This document shows, in pieces, positions 6,331-14,212 of a stretch of DNA of 14,241 nucleotides. How positions within the stretch are numbered: position 1 is the stretch's first letter; every line of letters begins with the position of its first letter. The notes under the pieces were generated by a model. That model was given only the letters and a program-made list of their open reading frames with translations, was not told the origin of the DNA and did not search any database. The stretch is from NCBI GenBank assembly GCA_934646965.1, contig CAKUEZ010000052.1:1-14241 (forward strand), given 5' to 3'. The DNA is from an uncultured Collinsella sp. (GTDB lineage: Bacteria; Actinomycetota; Coriobacteriia; Coriobacteriales; Coriobacteriaceae). The position numbers were made by a program, and so were the translations under genes.

Positions 6331-8151
6331 ATGGAAGAAGCAAAATGTGAACAGACCGTCCTGAGCGAAGAGGAGCGTCTGGTTATCGCCAAGGCTGTCG
6401 ATTCGCCCAAGTTCAAGGCCTCCCCCGTCTCCCCCGAGCTCATTGATTCCTTTAGCGACGATCTGGCGAGCTTCGTATCGATTCCGTACACCTCAAAATC
6501 CAGGCTTTCGAGCCTCTATGGACCAGGACTCGATGTTATGGCACTACTTTGCGCCGACTGGAAAGAAGCATATGCCCAGGGCGCGCTCTACATGCGCGAT
6601 ACCAAAACGGTCAGCTTTGCCACGCACCTGGAGACGGCAAACGGGTCGGCCGTCGAGCTGTCAATTGCCGAAAATGCACAGGACGGTCTCCCATGGTTTC
6701 TATCGTATGTCCCCATTGCCGATCGCATGAAGCTGCGCCGAGATTTTGAGACCAAGGCCCTGAGCGTCGACGCCCATACGCAAGCCGTTGCAAGCACGAA
6801 CGCCGATGCTAACGACCACCCCGCCGCGGCCTCGCTGCCTGCGCTGCTGGCGCGCAATCTTGAACGCATGCAGGAGACCGAGGACTATCTCGACGGGCTC
6901 GTTCCGCAGGACCTCGTCGAAGAATTTGCTTCCTTTGGTGAAGAGTTCTCTTCGTTCGCATGGACTTCGCAGCGATGGAACGAGACGATTGTCGAGTACG
7001 CAAAGCGCGACATCGACGCCACGGCCCTTTTGGACCGCGACTGGAAATTCGCCTTCTCCAACCGGATTATCCGCTTCTACGAGGGTAAGGTCATCTTCCC
7101 GATCAGCGTCCTTCGAAACGATGGGGAAACTCCGGTCGAGGTATCGATAACGCGCGATCGTAAAATGGATCGCCCGGGTGCGCTGCCTTGGCGCGTCTGC
7201 TATGTCGATAACTTCGCTTTCCAAAAGGTGCGTGCCGGTCGCGCGCTCACCGACTGGGCATATCTGGGCAACATCGACAGCATGATCGAAAGCCTGGCTG
7301 ATTACGCGCTGGACGAAAAATGGGGCTTTGAGCAGGACGAGGACTCCAAGGACTATTCGATTCTGCGCAGCTACCTCATGTATACCTTCTATCGCCTTCA
7401 GTCCGAAAACAAGGTGCTCGAAGACAGCGACAAGGGAATCGCGGCATTTAACACCGGACTGGTCGATCCCACCTACGAGGCCATTTATGCCTGCTTCTCG
7501 CCGTCGAGTAGCGGATGTCCCTGGCGCTTCGAGGCCTTCTGCAAGGCAGGGTCAAAGCAGTGGGGCAAGAAACTCGTCGCGTCGTTTGACCCGCTTCCGC
7601 AGCGTGCGTCCTACTTCGAAAAGAAGGAGGACCTGCTCTTTGACGGCAACAGGACACTCCAACGCGACGTTGACCATATTCTGCTCGACAACATCGACCG
7701 CCTGCCCGAGGCGTTTCTTGCCGAGGAGCTGCGCGGAAGCAGCGATGCGCTCGAGGCGCTGTCGAGGGCGGCTAACGCAGATGACGACGCATCGAAGAAG
7801 GCCGCCTACGACGAGCTGCGCGAGGCAGTAGAGGACAACGCCAAGGTGAAGCGCCGCCTGATCAACAGGCTCGACGATGCCATTGAGCTCGCCCAGAAGC
7901 GTGTCGAGTGGAACTTTAAGACCGCCGTTCCGGCGTTCTACCCCACCAAGAACACCATGAGTCTGCTGCTGCCGCTCGACCTGACCGAAAACGACCGACC
8001 CGATGTTGCCCTGGTGGTCGAACTCATGGAGTCCGGCGCCTACATAGGCCAGACGATCCTGACCATGAAGATGGCCTACAACAACGCACGCCTGATCAGC
8101 CGTCCGGACAGCGATTGGCTCAACACTTCGCTGCAAGTTCCGAGCTGCTAG
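6331..8151 (+). CDS. DUF3825-domain protein with two N-terminal repeat modules
   Basis: A 606-residue soluble protein without signal peptide. Residues about 37-127 and 196-293 are two copies of one module; both contain ALL-x2-DWK-x-A, then a GxxVEVSI-type strand and LPW-x-(L/V)-x-YV. A low-complexity linker (about 140-175) separates them. Residues about 303-600 match the DUF3825 pattern as I recall it: LRSYLMYTFYRLQ, AAFNTGLVD-x2-YEAIYACF, HILLDNIDRLPEAFL and the end MAYNNARLISRPDSDWL. DUF3825 has no established function; other members carry nucleic-acid-related N-terminal domains, but that is from memory. The start is firm: GGAGGGG at 6317-6323 lies 7 bases before the ATG. The frame is open back to 6148 without another ribosome-binding site. 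The gene is monocistronic, ending in a strong terminator at 8168-8196. Confidence 0.8.
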   Translation: MEEAKCEQTVLSEEERLVIAKAVDSPKFKASPVSPELIDSFSDDLASFVSIPYTSKSRLSSLYGPGLDVMALLCADWKEAYAQGALYMRDTKTVSFATHLETANGSAVELSIAENAQDGLPWFLSYVPIADRMKLRRDFETKALSVDAHTQAVASTNADANDHPAAASLPALLARNLERMQETEDYLDGLVPQDLVEEFASFGEEFSSFAWTSQRWNETIVEYAKRDIDATALLDRDWKFAFSNRIIRFYEGKVIFPISVLRNDGETPVEVSITRDRKMDRPGALPWRVCYVDNFAFQKVRAGRALTDWAYLGNIDSMIESLADYALDEKWGFEQDEDSKDYSILRSYLMYTFYRLQSENKVLEDSDKGIAAFNTGLVDPTYEAIYACFSPSSSGCPWRFEAFCKAGSKQWGKKLVASFDPLPQRASYFEKKEDLLFDGNRTLQRDVDHILLDNIDRLPEAFLAEELRGSSDALEALSRAANADDDASKKAAYDELREAVEDNAKVKRRLINRLDDAIELAQKRVEWNFKTAVPAFYPTKNTMSLLLPLDLTENDRPDVALVVELMESGAYIGQTILTMKMAYNNARLISRPDSDWLNTSLQVPSC

Positions 8152-8167
8152 GCCATCCGCTTCTCTT

Positions 8168-8200
8168 GCCCCGCGTTCTGCTAAAGAGCGCGGGGCTTTG
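8168..8200 (+). terminator. Intrinsic terminator of the DUF3825 gene
   Basis: GCCCCGCG (8168-8175) pairs with CGCGGGGC (8189-8196). The stem continues inward through one wobble and three pairs to a 5-base loop (GCTAA). CTTTGT follows. The stop codon is only 16 bases upstream. Confidence 0.85.
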
Positions 8201-8208
8201 TCATATAC

Positions 8209-8251
8209 CGTTTACTCGGACAGTACCGAGTCGGTTTTGTCCGAGTAAACG
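8209..8251. repeat. Perfect 14-bp inverted repeat with a nested palindrome
   Basis: CGTTTACTCGGACA (8209-8222) is the exact reverse complement of TGTCCGAGTAAACG (8238-8251), with a 15-base loop. The loop contains ACCGA-G-TCGGT (8225-8235). ACTCGG at 8214-8219 can alternatively pair with CCGAGT at 8226-8231, so two exclusive hairpins are possible. There is no T tract, so it is not a typical terminator. Confidence 0.7.
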
Positions 8252-8370
8252 TGTTTCTTAGCGCAGCAATTCGCTGGACTCATTTCAAGCTCGATCATTC
8301 GAATTTGTTTAGTAGATCTGTGTCTCTATTAAATAAAACTCATCTGTATCCAAATTCGTTTAACAATGCC

Positions 8371-8401
8371 GAGCTGCAACTAAATACTTTAGCTCCAGCT
8401 C
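8371..8401. repeat. Interrupted dyad GAGCTG-CTAAA / TTTAG-CAGCTC
   Basis: GAGCTG (8371-8376) pairs with CAGCTC (8396-8401), and CTAAA (8380-8384) with TTTAG (8388-8392). The parts are separated by symmetrical 3-base gaps, around a centre at 8386. It could be an operator for a dimeric regulator or an RNA stem. Confidence 0.5.
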
Positions 8402-8431
8402 CGAACGATTGTTCGATGGATTTCGTGTTGG

Positions 8432-8460
8432 TTGGAATCGCCCAGGGGCTGGGCTATGCT
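8432..8460 (+). promoter_or_regulatory. Weak candidate promoter for the topoisomerase operon
   Basis: TTGGAA (8432-8437), 17 bases, TATGCT (8455-8460), each four of six from consensus. TTGTTT (8305-8310) with TATTAA (8327-8332), 16 bases apart, is a weaker alternative further upstream. Confidence 0.3.
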
Positions 8461-8514
8461 ACCTTGACTATCTATATGACTAAAACGCAGCAAAGGAGCA
8501 TCGAGAGAGCGAGT

Positions 8515-10512
8515 ATGGCAAAAAACACCGCAAACTATGGTAACGACAGTATCCGCCAGCTCAAGGACGAAGAGCGCGTACGCCTGCGCCCCGCCGTCAT
8601 CTTTGGCTCGGACGGGCTCGACGGCTGCGCACATGCCGCCTTCGAGATCCTGTCCAACGCCGTTGACGAGGCGCGCCAGGGCTACGGCAAGCTCATCACC
8701 CTTACCGCCTTTCGCGATGGCTCCATTCAGGTAGAGGATAACGGCCGTGGCTGCCCACTCGACTGGAACCCCTCCGAGAAGCGCTTTAACTGGGAGCTCG
8801 TCTTTTGCGAGCTCTACGCCGGCGGCAAATACAACAACAATCAAGGTGGCGACTACGACTTCTCGCTCGGCACCAACGGCTTGGGCTCGTGTGCAACCCA
8901 GTACGCCTCCGAATACATGGACGTTACCGTCTGGCGCGACGGCAACAAGTATTCCCTGCACTTTAAGAAGGGCAAGGTCGTCGGCGCCAAGAAGAAGGCG
9001 CTCGAGATTGAGCCCAGCGACGAGAACCGCACCGGCACCACCATCAAGTGGCGCCCCGACCTTGAGGTCTTTACCTCCATCAGCATTCCCCACGATTGGT
9101 ATCGCGAGACCATGCGCCGCCAGGCTGTGGTCAACGCCAACGTGACCTTCCGCCTACGTATTGAGGGCGACGATGGCGAGTTTACCGAAGAGGGCTTCTG
9201 CTACCCCAAGGGCATCGAAGACTACGTGCTCGAGAAGGTGGGTACCGACTACCTCACCGAACCTTTCTTTATCGAGGCCGACCGTCGCGGTCGCGACCGC
9301 GAGGATCTGCCCGACTACAACGTAAAGATCACCGCGTGCATGTGCTTCTCTCGCACCTTCATGATGCAGGAGTACTATCACAACTCATCGTGGCTCGAGA
9401 ACGGCGGCTCGCCCGAGAAGGCGGCTCGCAGTGCTCTGACCAGCGCCATCGATGCTTACATTAAGCAACAGGGCAAGTACAACAAAAACGAGAGCGGCAT
9501 TAAGTGGCAAGACGTCCAGGACTGCCTGGTGCTGGTGACCAACTGCTTCTCCACCCAGACGTCCTACGAAAACCAAACCAAGAAGGCCATCAACAACCGC
9601 TTTATCCAGCAGGCCATGACGGCATTCTTTAAGGAGCGCCTCTCGACCTATCTGATCGAGAACAAAGACGCCGCCAACAAGATCATGGAGCAGGTGCTCA
9701 TCAACAAGCGCTCGCGCGAGAACGCCGAAAAGACCCGCCAGAGTATCAAGACCAACCTGCAGCAGAAGACCGACATGGCCAACCGCGTGCAGAAGTTCAT
9801 CGACTGCCGCTCCAAGGATAAGGACCGCCGAGAGATCTACATCGTAGAGGGCGACTCGGCAGCAGGCGCCATTCGCACCTCGCGCGACGCCGAGTTCCAG
9901 GGCGTTATGCCCGTCCGCGGCAAGATCCTCAACTGCCTGAAGGAGGACTACCCGCGCATCTTTAAGTCCGACATCATCATGGACCTTATGCGCGTGCTGG
10001 GCTGCGGCGTGGAGATCAAAGACAAGCGCATCAAGAACCTCGGCGCCTTTGACCTTGACAACCTCAACTGGAACAAGGTCATCATCTGTACGGACGCCGA
10101 CGTCGACGGTTACCACATCCGCACACTCGTGCTCACCATGCTCTATCGCCTGGTGCCCACGCTTATCGACGAGGGCTACGTATATATCGCCGAGTCGCCG
10201 CTCTACGAGATCAACTGCAAAGAGAAGACCTACTTTGCCTACACCGAGCTCGAGAAGAACGGCATCCTTAAGGAGATCGGCGACCAGAAGTGCTCGATCA
10301 ACCGCTCCAAGGGTCTTGGTGAGAACGATCCGGACATGATGTGGCTCACCACCATGAACCCCGAGACGCGTCGCCTGATCAAGGTGGAGCCCGAGGACGT
10401 CACCAAGATGGAGACCATGTTCAACCTGTTGCTGGGCAACGACGAGGCGGGCCGCAAGCGCCATATCTCGGAGCACGGCAAGGAATACCTGGACCAGCTG
10501 GACCTGCAGTAG
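8515..10512 (+). CDS. Type II topoisomerase ATPase/TOPRIM subunit (ParE/GyrB-like)
   Basis: A 665-residue B subunit of a heterotetrameric type II topoisomerase; it binds ATP and supplies the TOPRIM metal site for strand passage. GHKL ATPase: EILSNAVDEA (E44, N48, D51), DNGRG (75-79) and YAGGKY, then GTNGLG (119-124) where gyrase usually has GGLHGVG. The transducer has QTKK with the ATP-contacting Lys at 356. TOPRIM: EGDSA (445-449), the metal-binding DADVD (527-531) and HIRTL. The tail has SKGLGE and TTMNPETRRLI. There is no large E. coli GyrB-type insert. The frame is open to 8251, but similarity begins just after the ATG at 8515; its ribosome-binding site is poor (GGAG is 16 bases away), and an ATG at 8476 is the alternative. 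The partner subunit follows 45 bases on. It is close in type to the second topoisomerase of Clostridia-like bacteria, so I give no gene symbol. Confidence 0.92.
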   Translation: MAKNTANYGNDSIRQLKDEERVRLRPAVIFGSDGLDGCAHAAFEILSNAVDEARQGYGKLITLTAFRDGSIQVEDNGRGCPLDWNPSEKRFNWELVFCELYAGGKYNNNQGGDYDFSLGTNGLGSCATQYASEYMDVTVWRDGNKYSLHFKKGKVVGAKKKALEIEPSDENRTGTTIKWRPDLEVFTSISIPHDWYRETMRRQAVVNANVTFRLRIEGDDGEFTEEGFCYPKGIEDYVLEKVGTDYLTEPFFIEADRRGRDREDLPDYNVKITACMCFSRTFMMQEYYHNSSWLENGGSPEKAARSALTSAIDAYIKQQGKYNKNESGIKWQDVQDCLVLVTNCFSTQTSYENQTKKAINNRFIQQAMTAFFKERLSTYLIENKDAANKIMEQVLINKRSRENAEKTRQSIKTNLQQKTDMANRVQKFIDCRSKDKDRREIYIVEGDSAAGAIRTSRDAEFQGVMPVRGKILNCLKEDYPRIFKSDIIMDLMRVLGCGVEIKDKRIKNLGAFDLDNLNWNKVIICTDADVDGYHIRTLVLTMLYRLVPTLIDEGYVYIAESPLYEINCKEKTYFAYTELEKNGILKEIGDQKCSINRSKGLGENDPDMMWLTTMNPETRRLIKVEPEDVTKMETMFNLLLGNDEAGRKRHISEHGKEYLDQLDLQ

Positions 10513-10557
10513 CAGCACATCGATAACGACGGCCCATAAGAAGTTCAAGAGGATATC

Positions 10558-12798
10558 GTGGCAAAGAAGAAGACGAAGAACCAGCCAAAGAAAAAGCAGG
10601 TCAATGCCGAGAACGTCATCGGCCTGCACTCCGAGGTCACCGACCAGCCGATCACGCAGACGCTCGAGGTCAACTACATGCCCTACGCCATGAGCGTCAA
10701 CGTCTCGCGTGCGTTCCCCGAAATCGACGGCTTTAAACCCTCGCACCGCAAGCTGCTCTACACCATGTACAAGATGGGCCTGCTCAAGGGCGAGCGCCAG
10801 AAGAGCGCCAACATCGTTGGCCAAACCATGAAGCTCAACCCGCACGGCGATGCCGCAATCTACGAGACGATGGTGCGTCTGGCCACCGGTAACGAGGCGC
10901 TGCTCGCACCGTTCGTTGAGTCGAAGGGCAACTTTGGCAAGTATTACTCGGGCGACCTGAGCTACGCCGCCTCGCGTTATACCGAGGCCAAGCTCTCCCC
11001 CATCAGTGCCGAGATCTTCAAGGACATCGACAAGGACCCGGTCGACTTCGTCGACAGCTACGACGGCGCCATGAAGGAGCCCCGCCTGCTGCCCACCACG
11101 TTCCCCAACATCCTCGTCTCGGCCAACAAGGGCATCGGCGTCGCCATGGCGTCCGACATCTGCGGCTTCAACCTCAACGAGGTCTGCACCGCCACGATGC
11201 GCTACCTTAAGGACCCCGACTGCGACCTGCTCGAGTACATGCCCATGCCCGACTTCTCGACCGGCGGCGAGATCATCTACCGCCGCGAGGAGATGGAGAA
11301 GATTGTCGAGACCGGCCTTGGCAGCTTCCAGATTCGCTCCCGCTGGCGCTGGATCCCCGAAGAGCGCATTATCGAGGTCTACGAGATCCCCTACACCACC
11401 AAGACCGATGTCATCATCGAGCGCATCGTCAAGCTCTCCAAGGAGGGCAAGGTCAAGGAGATTGCCGACATCCGCGACGAGACTGACCTCTCGGGCCTGC
11501 GCATCGCCATCGACCTTAAGCGCGGCGTCGATCCCGACAAGCTCATGGCCAAGCTCTATCGCTCGACCACGCTGCAGGACTCGTTCTCGTGCAACTTCAA
11601 CGTGTTGGTCGACGGCTATCCCCGCGTTATGGGCGTGCGCCAAATCCTGCACGAGTGGGTTGCATGGCGCATTCAGTCCACGCGTCGCCGCATCAACTTT
11701 GACCTGGGCAAAAAGTCTGAGCGCCTGCATCTGCTGCACGGCCTCGAGGCAATCCTGCTCGACATCGACAAGGCCATCGCCATCATCCGCGGCACCAAGC
11801 TCGAGGCAGAAGTCGTGCCCAACCTTATGAAGGGTTTCGACATCGACGAGACCCAGGCAGAGTTTGTTGCCGAGCTCAAGCTCCGCAACATCAACGAGGA
11901 GTACATTCTCAACCGCACCAAGGACATCGCCAAGCTCGAAGGCGAGATCGCCGAGCTTGAGAAGATTCTCTCGAGCGAGGAGAACATCAAGAAGGTCATC
12001 AGCGACGAGCTGGCCGCGGTCAACAAGAAGTACGTGATGCCGCGCCGCACGGGCAGGATCGAGCCGCATGAGGTCGTCGAGGTGAGCCTGGAGCCCGAGG
12101 TCGAGGAGTACCCGGTGACCATCATGCTCTCGCGCGATGGCTACCTCAAAAAGATGACGGACCGCGTGCTCAAGAAGGCTGCTACGCTCAAATACAAGGA
12201 CGGCGACAAGCCCTTTATCGAGTTCCCGTCTTCCAACACGCACGAGCTGCTGGTCTTTACCAACAAGAGCCAGGTGTACAAGTGCAAGGTCGCGCAGTTT
12301 GAGGACACCAAGTCGGCCCAGCTGGGCTCGTACCTGCCGACCGACCTTGAGATGGAACCCGACGAGAGCGTCATCTGGGTCATCGACCCCGAGGACTACA
12401 AGGCCGACGTGCTGTTTGTCTTCGAGAACGGCCGCGTGGTACGCGTGGCACTCTCCGGATACGTCACCAAGACCAACCGCAAGCGCCTCAAGAACGCCAT
12501 CTACGGTGGCAGCAAACTGCTGTATGCCCAGGTGCTCAAGGAAGATCGCGACATTGCGCTTGTTTCGAGCGACTACCACCTGATGAACTTCAACACGTCG
12601 CTGCTCAAGACCAAGACGACCACCAACACTCAGGGCGTCCAGGCTTTCACCGCCAAGAAGGGCCGCTCGGTCACCACCGTCGGCACGACCGAGGATATCC
12701 TTGGCGCCGGCGTCTCGGCCGAGAAGTTCACCGCGCAGAGCCTGCCCTCCGCCGGTGCCCTCATGAAGGAAAACGACATGCCGAGTCTTTTTGACTAA
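10558..12798 (+). CDS. Type II topoisomerase cleavage subunit (ParC/GyrA-like)
   Basis: A 746-residue A subunit that cuts and rejoins DNA through a tyrosine. The winged-helix/breakage-reunion part spans about 20-440: NPHGDAAIYE (94-103) and RYTE with catalytic R140/Y141. A coiled-coil gate follows at about 441-491 (LRNINEEY...IAELEKILSSEE), then a beta-rich C-terminal domain (about 500-735) with pinwheel-like repeats. No GyrA box (QRRGGKG) is visible, so a topoisomerase IV-like role (decatenation, relaxation) is more likely than negative supercoiling; this is inferred. Quinolone-contact Ser83 and Asp87 of E. coli GyrA are Ala99 and Glu103 here. The start is GTG at 10558 with AAGAGGA upstream. 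It is co-transcribed with the ParE-like gene and ends before a strong terminator. The extreme C-terminus reads MPSLFD. Confidence 0.93.
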   Translation: MAKKKTKNQPKKKQVNAENVIGLHSEVTDQPITQTLEVNYMPYAMSVNVSRAFPEIDGFKPSHRKLLYTMYKMGLLKGERQKSANIVGQTMKLNPHGDAAIYETMVRLATGNEALLAPFVESKGNFGKYYSGDLSYAASRYTEAKLSPISAEIFKDIDKDPVDFVDSYDGAMKEPRLLPTTFPNILVSANKGIGVAMASDICGFNLNEVCTATMRYLKDPDCDLLEYMPMPDFSTGGEIIYRREEMEKIVETGLGSFQIRSRWRWIPEERIIEVYEIPYTTKTDVIIERIVKLSKEGKVKEIADIRDETDLSGLRIAIDLKRGVDPDKLMAKLYRSTTLQDSFSCNFNVLVDGYPRVMGVRQILHEWVAWRIQSTRRRINFDLGKKSERLHLLHGLEAILLDIDKAIAIIRGTKLEAEVVPNLMKGFDIDETQAEFVAELKLRNINEEYILNRTKDIAKLEGEIAELEKILSSEENIKKVISDELAAVNKKYVMPRRTGRIEPHEVVEVSLEPEVEEYPVTIMLSRDGYLKKMTDRVLKKAATLKYKDGDKPFIEFPSSNTHELLVFTNKSQVYKCKVAQFEDTKSAQLGSYLPTDLEMEPDESVIWVIDPEDYKADVLFVFENGRVVRVALSGYVTKTNRKRLKNAIYGGSKLLYAQVLKEDRDIALVSSDYHLMNFNTSLLKTKTTTNTQGVQAFTAKKGRSVTTVGTTEDILGAGVSAEKFTAQSLPSAGALMKENDMPSLFD

Positions 12799-12849
12799 CG
12801 TGATCGGCTGAAACCGCGATAGTCGAACCGCTGCAAGTCTTTAAACAAT

Positions 12850-12895
12850 GGCCCCGGAACGCGATAAAACCGCGCTCCGGGGCCCTTTGTCTTTT
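12850..12895. terminator. Strong terminator after the topoisomerase operon
   Basis: GGCCCCGGA (12850-12858) pairs with TCCGGGGCC (12876-12884). After one mismatch, CGCG (12860-12863) pairs with CGCG (12871-12874) around a 7-base loop. CTTTGTCTTTT follows on the + strand. On the minus strand it is followed by ATTGTTT, so it may also stop the convergent ATPase gene. Confidence 0.88.
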
Positions 12896-12950
12896 ATGCT
12901 CGACAAATTATTTAGTAATCCGTCTTTTTTAGTCGACTGATGCATACAGA

Positions 12951-14159
12951 TTAAATGCTCCACACGGGAACTGCTTGGACATCCTTGGTAATGAGATATG
13001 GATCTGGAGTTTGGCAGACAACGTGCCCAAACCCGATCTCATAGCCAGACAGACTTTCAATACAGGAAAAGTTCTTCACCGCGTCTCTACCCACCGTAGC
13101 AGACATCTTCACCTCGACGGGATGTAAGATATGACCCTCTTGGATGAGCAAATCGATTTCGCGCTTCTTTTGATCCCGGTAGAACCATACGTCACGAAGG
13201 CTCTTCCCCGCGTTCATAAAGCTCTTCAAAATTTCCGAGACTACGAACGTCTCAAATATATGCCCCGCCGCGGCCCCGTTGCGCAATTGCTCCGGCGTTA
13301 TCCATCTCGTTAGATGACAAACAAGGCCTGTATCCATAAAGAATATCTTAGGAGTCTTGGTCAGGCGCTTATCGACGTTGGGCCAGAAGGGCTCGACAAT
13401 TCGAACGATGTTCGACGCCTGCAAAACCGAGAGCCAAGCCTTCACCGTCTTACGGTCGACGTCAACGGTGTTTCCAATATCGGTGGCATTTAACAGTTGC
13501 CCCGTTCTCGCTGCGCACGCGACCATAAAGCTGTAGAACTTCGCCTCATCCTTCACGTTTATAAGATCGCGAACATCGCGTTCGAGATATGCGGCAACGT
13601 AGTCGGAATAGTAGGAATCCCAATCGATATTTGGGTCTTGCAGTTCCGGCATCGAACCCCTATGAATAATGTCCCAAATATTTCCCGAAGACAGCTTTGC
13701 GACCAAGGAAATCCTTTTGGGGATATACGGACGAGGACTCTGGGGACCGCCAACGAGCTCTCGCAAGCTTAGAGAGGGCATCTCCAAGATTCTAATCCTC
13801 CCCGCCAAAGATTCGCTCACCCCTTTCATGAGGTGATATGTCTGAGATCCCGTGAGGACGATTCGGCCCTTCTCCTCTGATTGATCGACAACCCACTTCA
13901 CTGGAGAAAAAAGCTCAGGCACGCGCTGAATCTCATCGATGATGATCGGCAGATCATGAGACTCGAAAAACAGAGCAGCATCCTCTTTTGCAAGAAGATA
14001 ATCCCGCGGGTTCTCCATCGAAACATAGTCGAATCGGTCGCCGAGATGCTGCTTGAGAACCGTCGTCTTCCCAACTTGGCGCGCTCCGGTCACCAGGACA
14101 ACTTTTCCCTGCCTCAGCATCAAATCTATCGTCTGTTCAATTTCGCGCTCAATGTACAC
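12951..14159 (-). CDS. AAA ATPase with DUF4143 domain
   Basis: A 402-residue ATPase of the AAA_14/DUF4143 family. Walker A is GARQVGKTT (25-33) and Walker B is IIIDEIQ (D75, E76). Sensor-like LTGSQ (102-106) is followed by SESLAGRIRILEMPSLSLREL. The DUF4143 region has YLERDVRDL, a winged-helix-like ATDIGNTVDVDRKTVKAWL, and a C-terminal REIDLLI...HPVEVK pattern like a PD-(D/E)XK nuclease fold. Family members are common, patchily distributed accessory genes, some proposed to be toxin- or defence-related; the substrate is unknown. The GTG at 14159 is chosen because GGGAGG lies 7 bases upstream, a promoter sits just before it, and MYIERE is the usual family N-terminus. ATG at 14174 is the alternative. 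Base composition looks less GC-rich than the adjoining topoisomerase genes, which suggests separate acquisition. Confidence 0.9.
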   Translation of the reverse strand: MYIEREIEQTIDLMLRQGKVVLVTGARQVGKTTVLKQHLGDRFDYVSMENPRDYLLAKEDAALFFESHDLPIIIDEIQRVPELFSPVKWVVDQSEEKGRIVLTGSQTYHLMKGVSESLAGRIRILEMPSLSLRELVGGPQSPRPYIPKRISLVAKLSSGNIWDIIHRGSMPELQDPNIDWDSYYSDYVAAYLERDVRDLINVKDEAKFYSFMVACAARTGQLLNATDIGNTVDVDRKTVKAWLSVLQASNIVRIVEPFWPNVDKRLTKTPKIFFMDTGLVCHLTRWITPEQLRNGAAAGHIFETFVVSEILKSFMNAGKSLRDVWFYRDQKKREIDLLIQEGHILHPVEVKMSATVGRDAVKNFSCIESLSGYEIGFGHVVCQTPDPYLITKDVQAVPVWSI

Positions 14160-14183
14160 AGAATCGCCTCCCATATGGAGCCC

Positions 14184-14212
14184 ATTATCTCGCACAAACG
14201 CAAGCCGGTCAA
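14184..14212 (-). promoter_or_regulatory. Sigma-70 type promoter of the DUF4143 ATPase gene
   Basis: On the minus strand TTGACC (14207-14212), 17 bases, GATAAT (14184-14189); each hexamer is one base from consensus. Transcription would start near 14177, leaving a leader of about 18 bases before the GTG at 14159. An ATG at 14174 would be almost leaderless, and the GTG at 14240 would lie outside the transcript. Confidence 0.72.

Larger units (their letters stand above)
8197..8514 (+). other. AT-richer leader region upstream of the topoisomerase operon
   Basis: This stretch has no gene I can support. It is visibly richer in A/T than the genes either side. It contains the perfect inverted repeat at 8209-8251, the interrupted dyad at 8371-8401, a small hairpin CGAAC-GATT-GTTCG (8402-8415), and the palindromes ATTCGAAT (8297-8304) and AGATCT (8314-8319). 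The topoisomerase frame is open through it from 8251, but the translation there has no similarity to the family. Confidence 0.5.

Noticed and set aside
8251..8514. Longer N-terminus for the ParE-like subunit
   Set aside because: The extension starts at the end of a perfect inverted repeat, lies in AT-rich DNA, and adds 88 residues without family similarity.
9385..12579. A 1064-codon open frame on the minus strand opposite both topoisomerase genes
   Set aside because: It is antisense to two clearly conserved genes. Its translation is a monotonous Val/Leu/Asp/Ala/Gly-rich sequence, as expected from the reverse complement of GC-biased codons, and it has no ribosome-binding site or domain.
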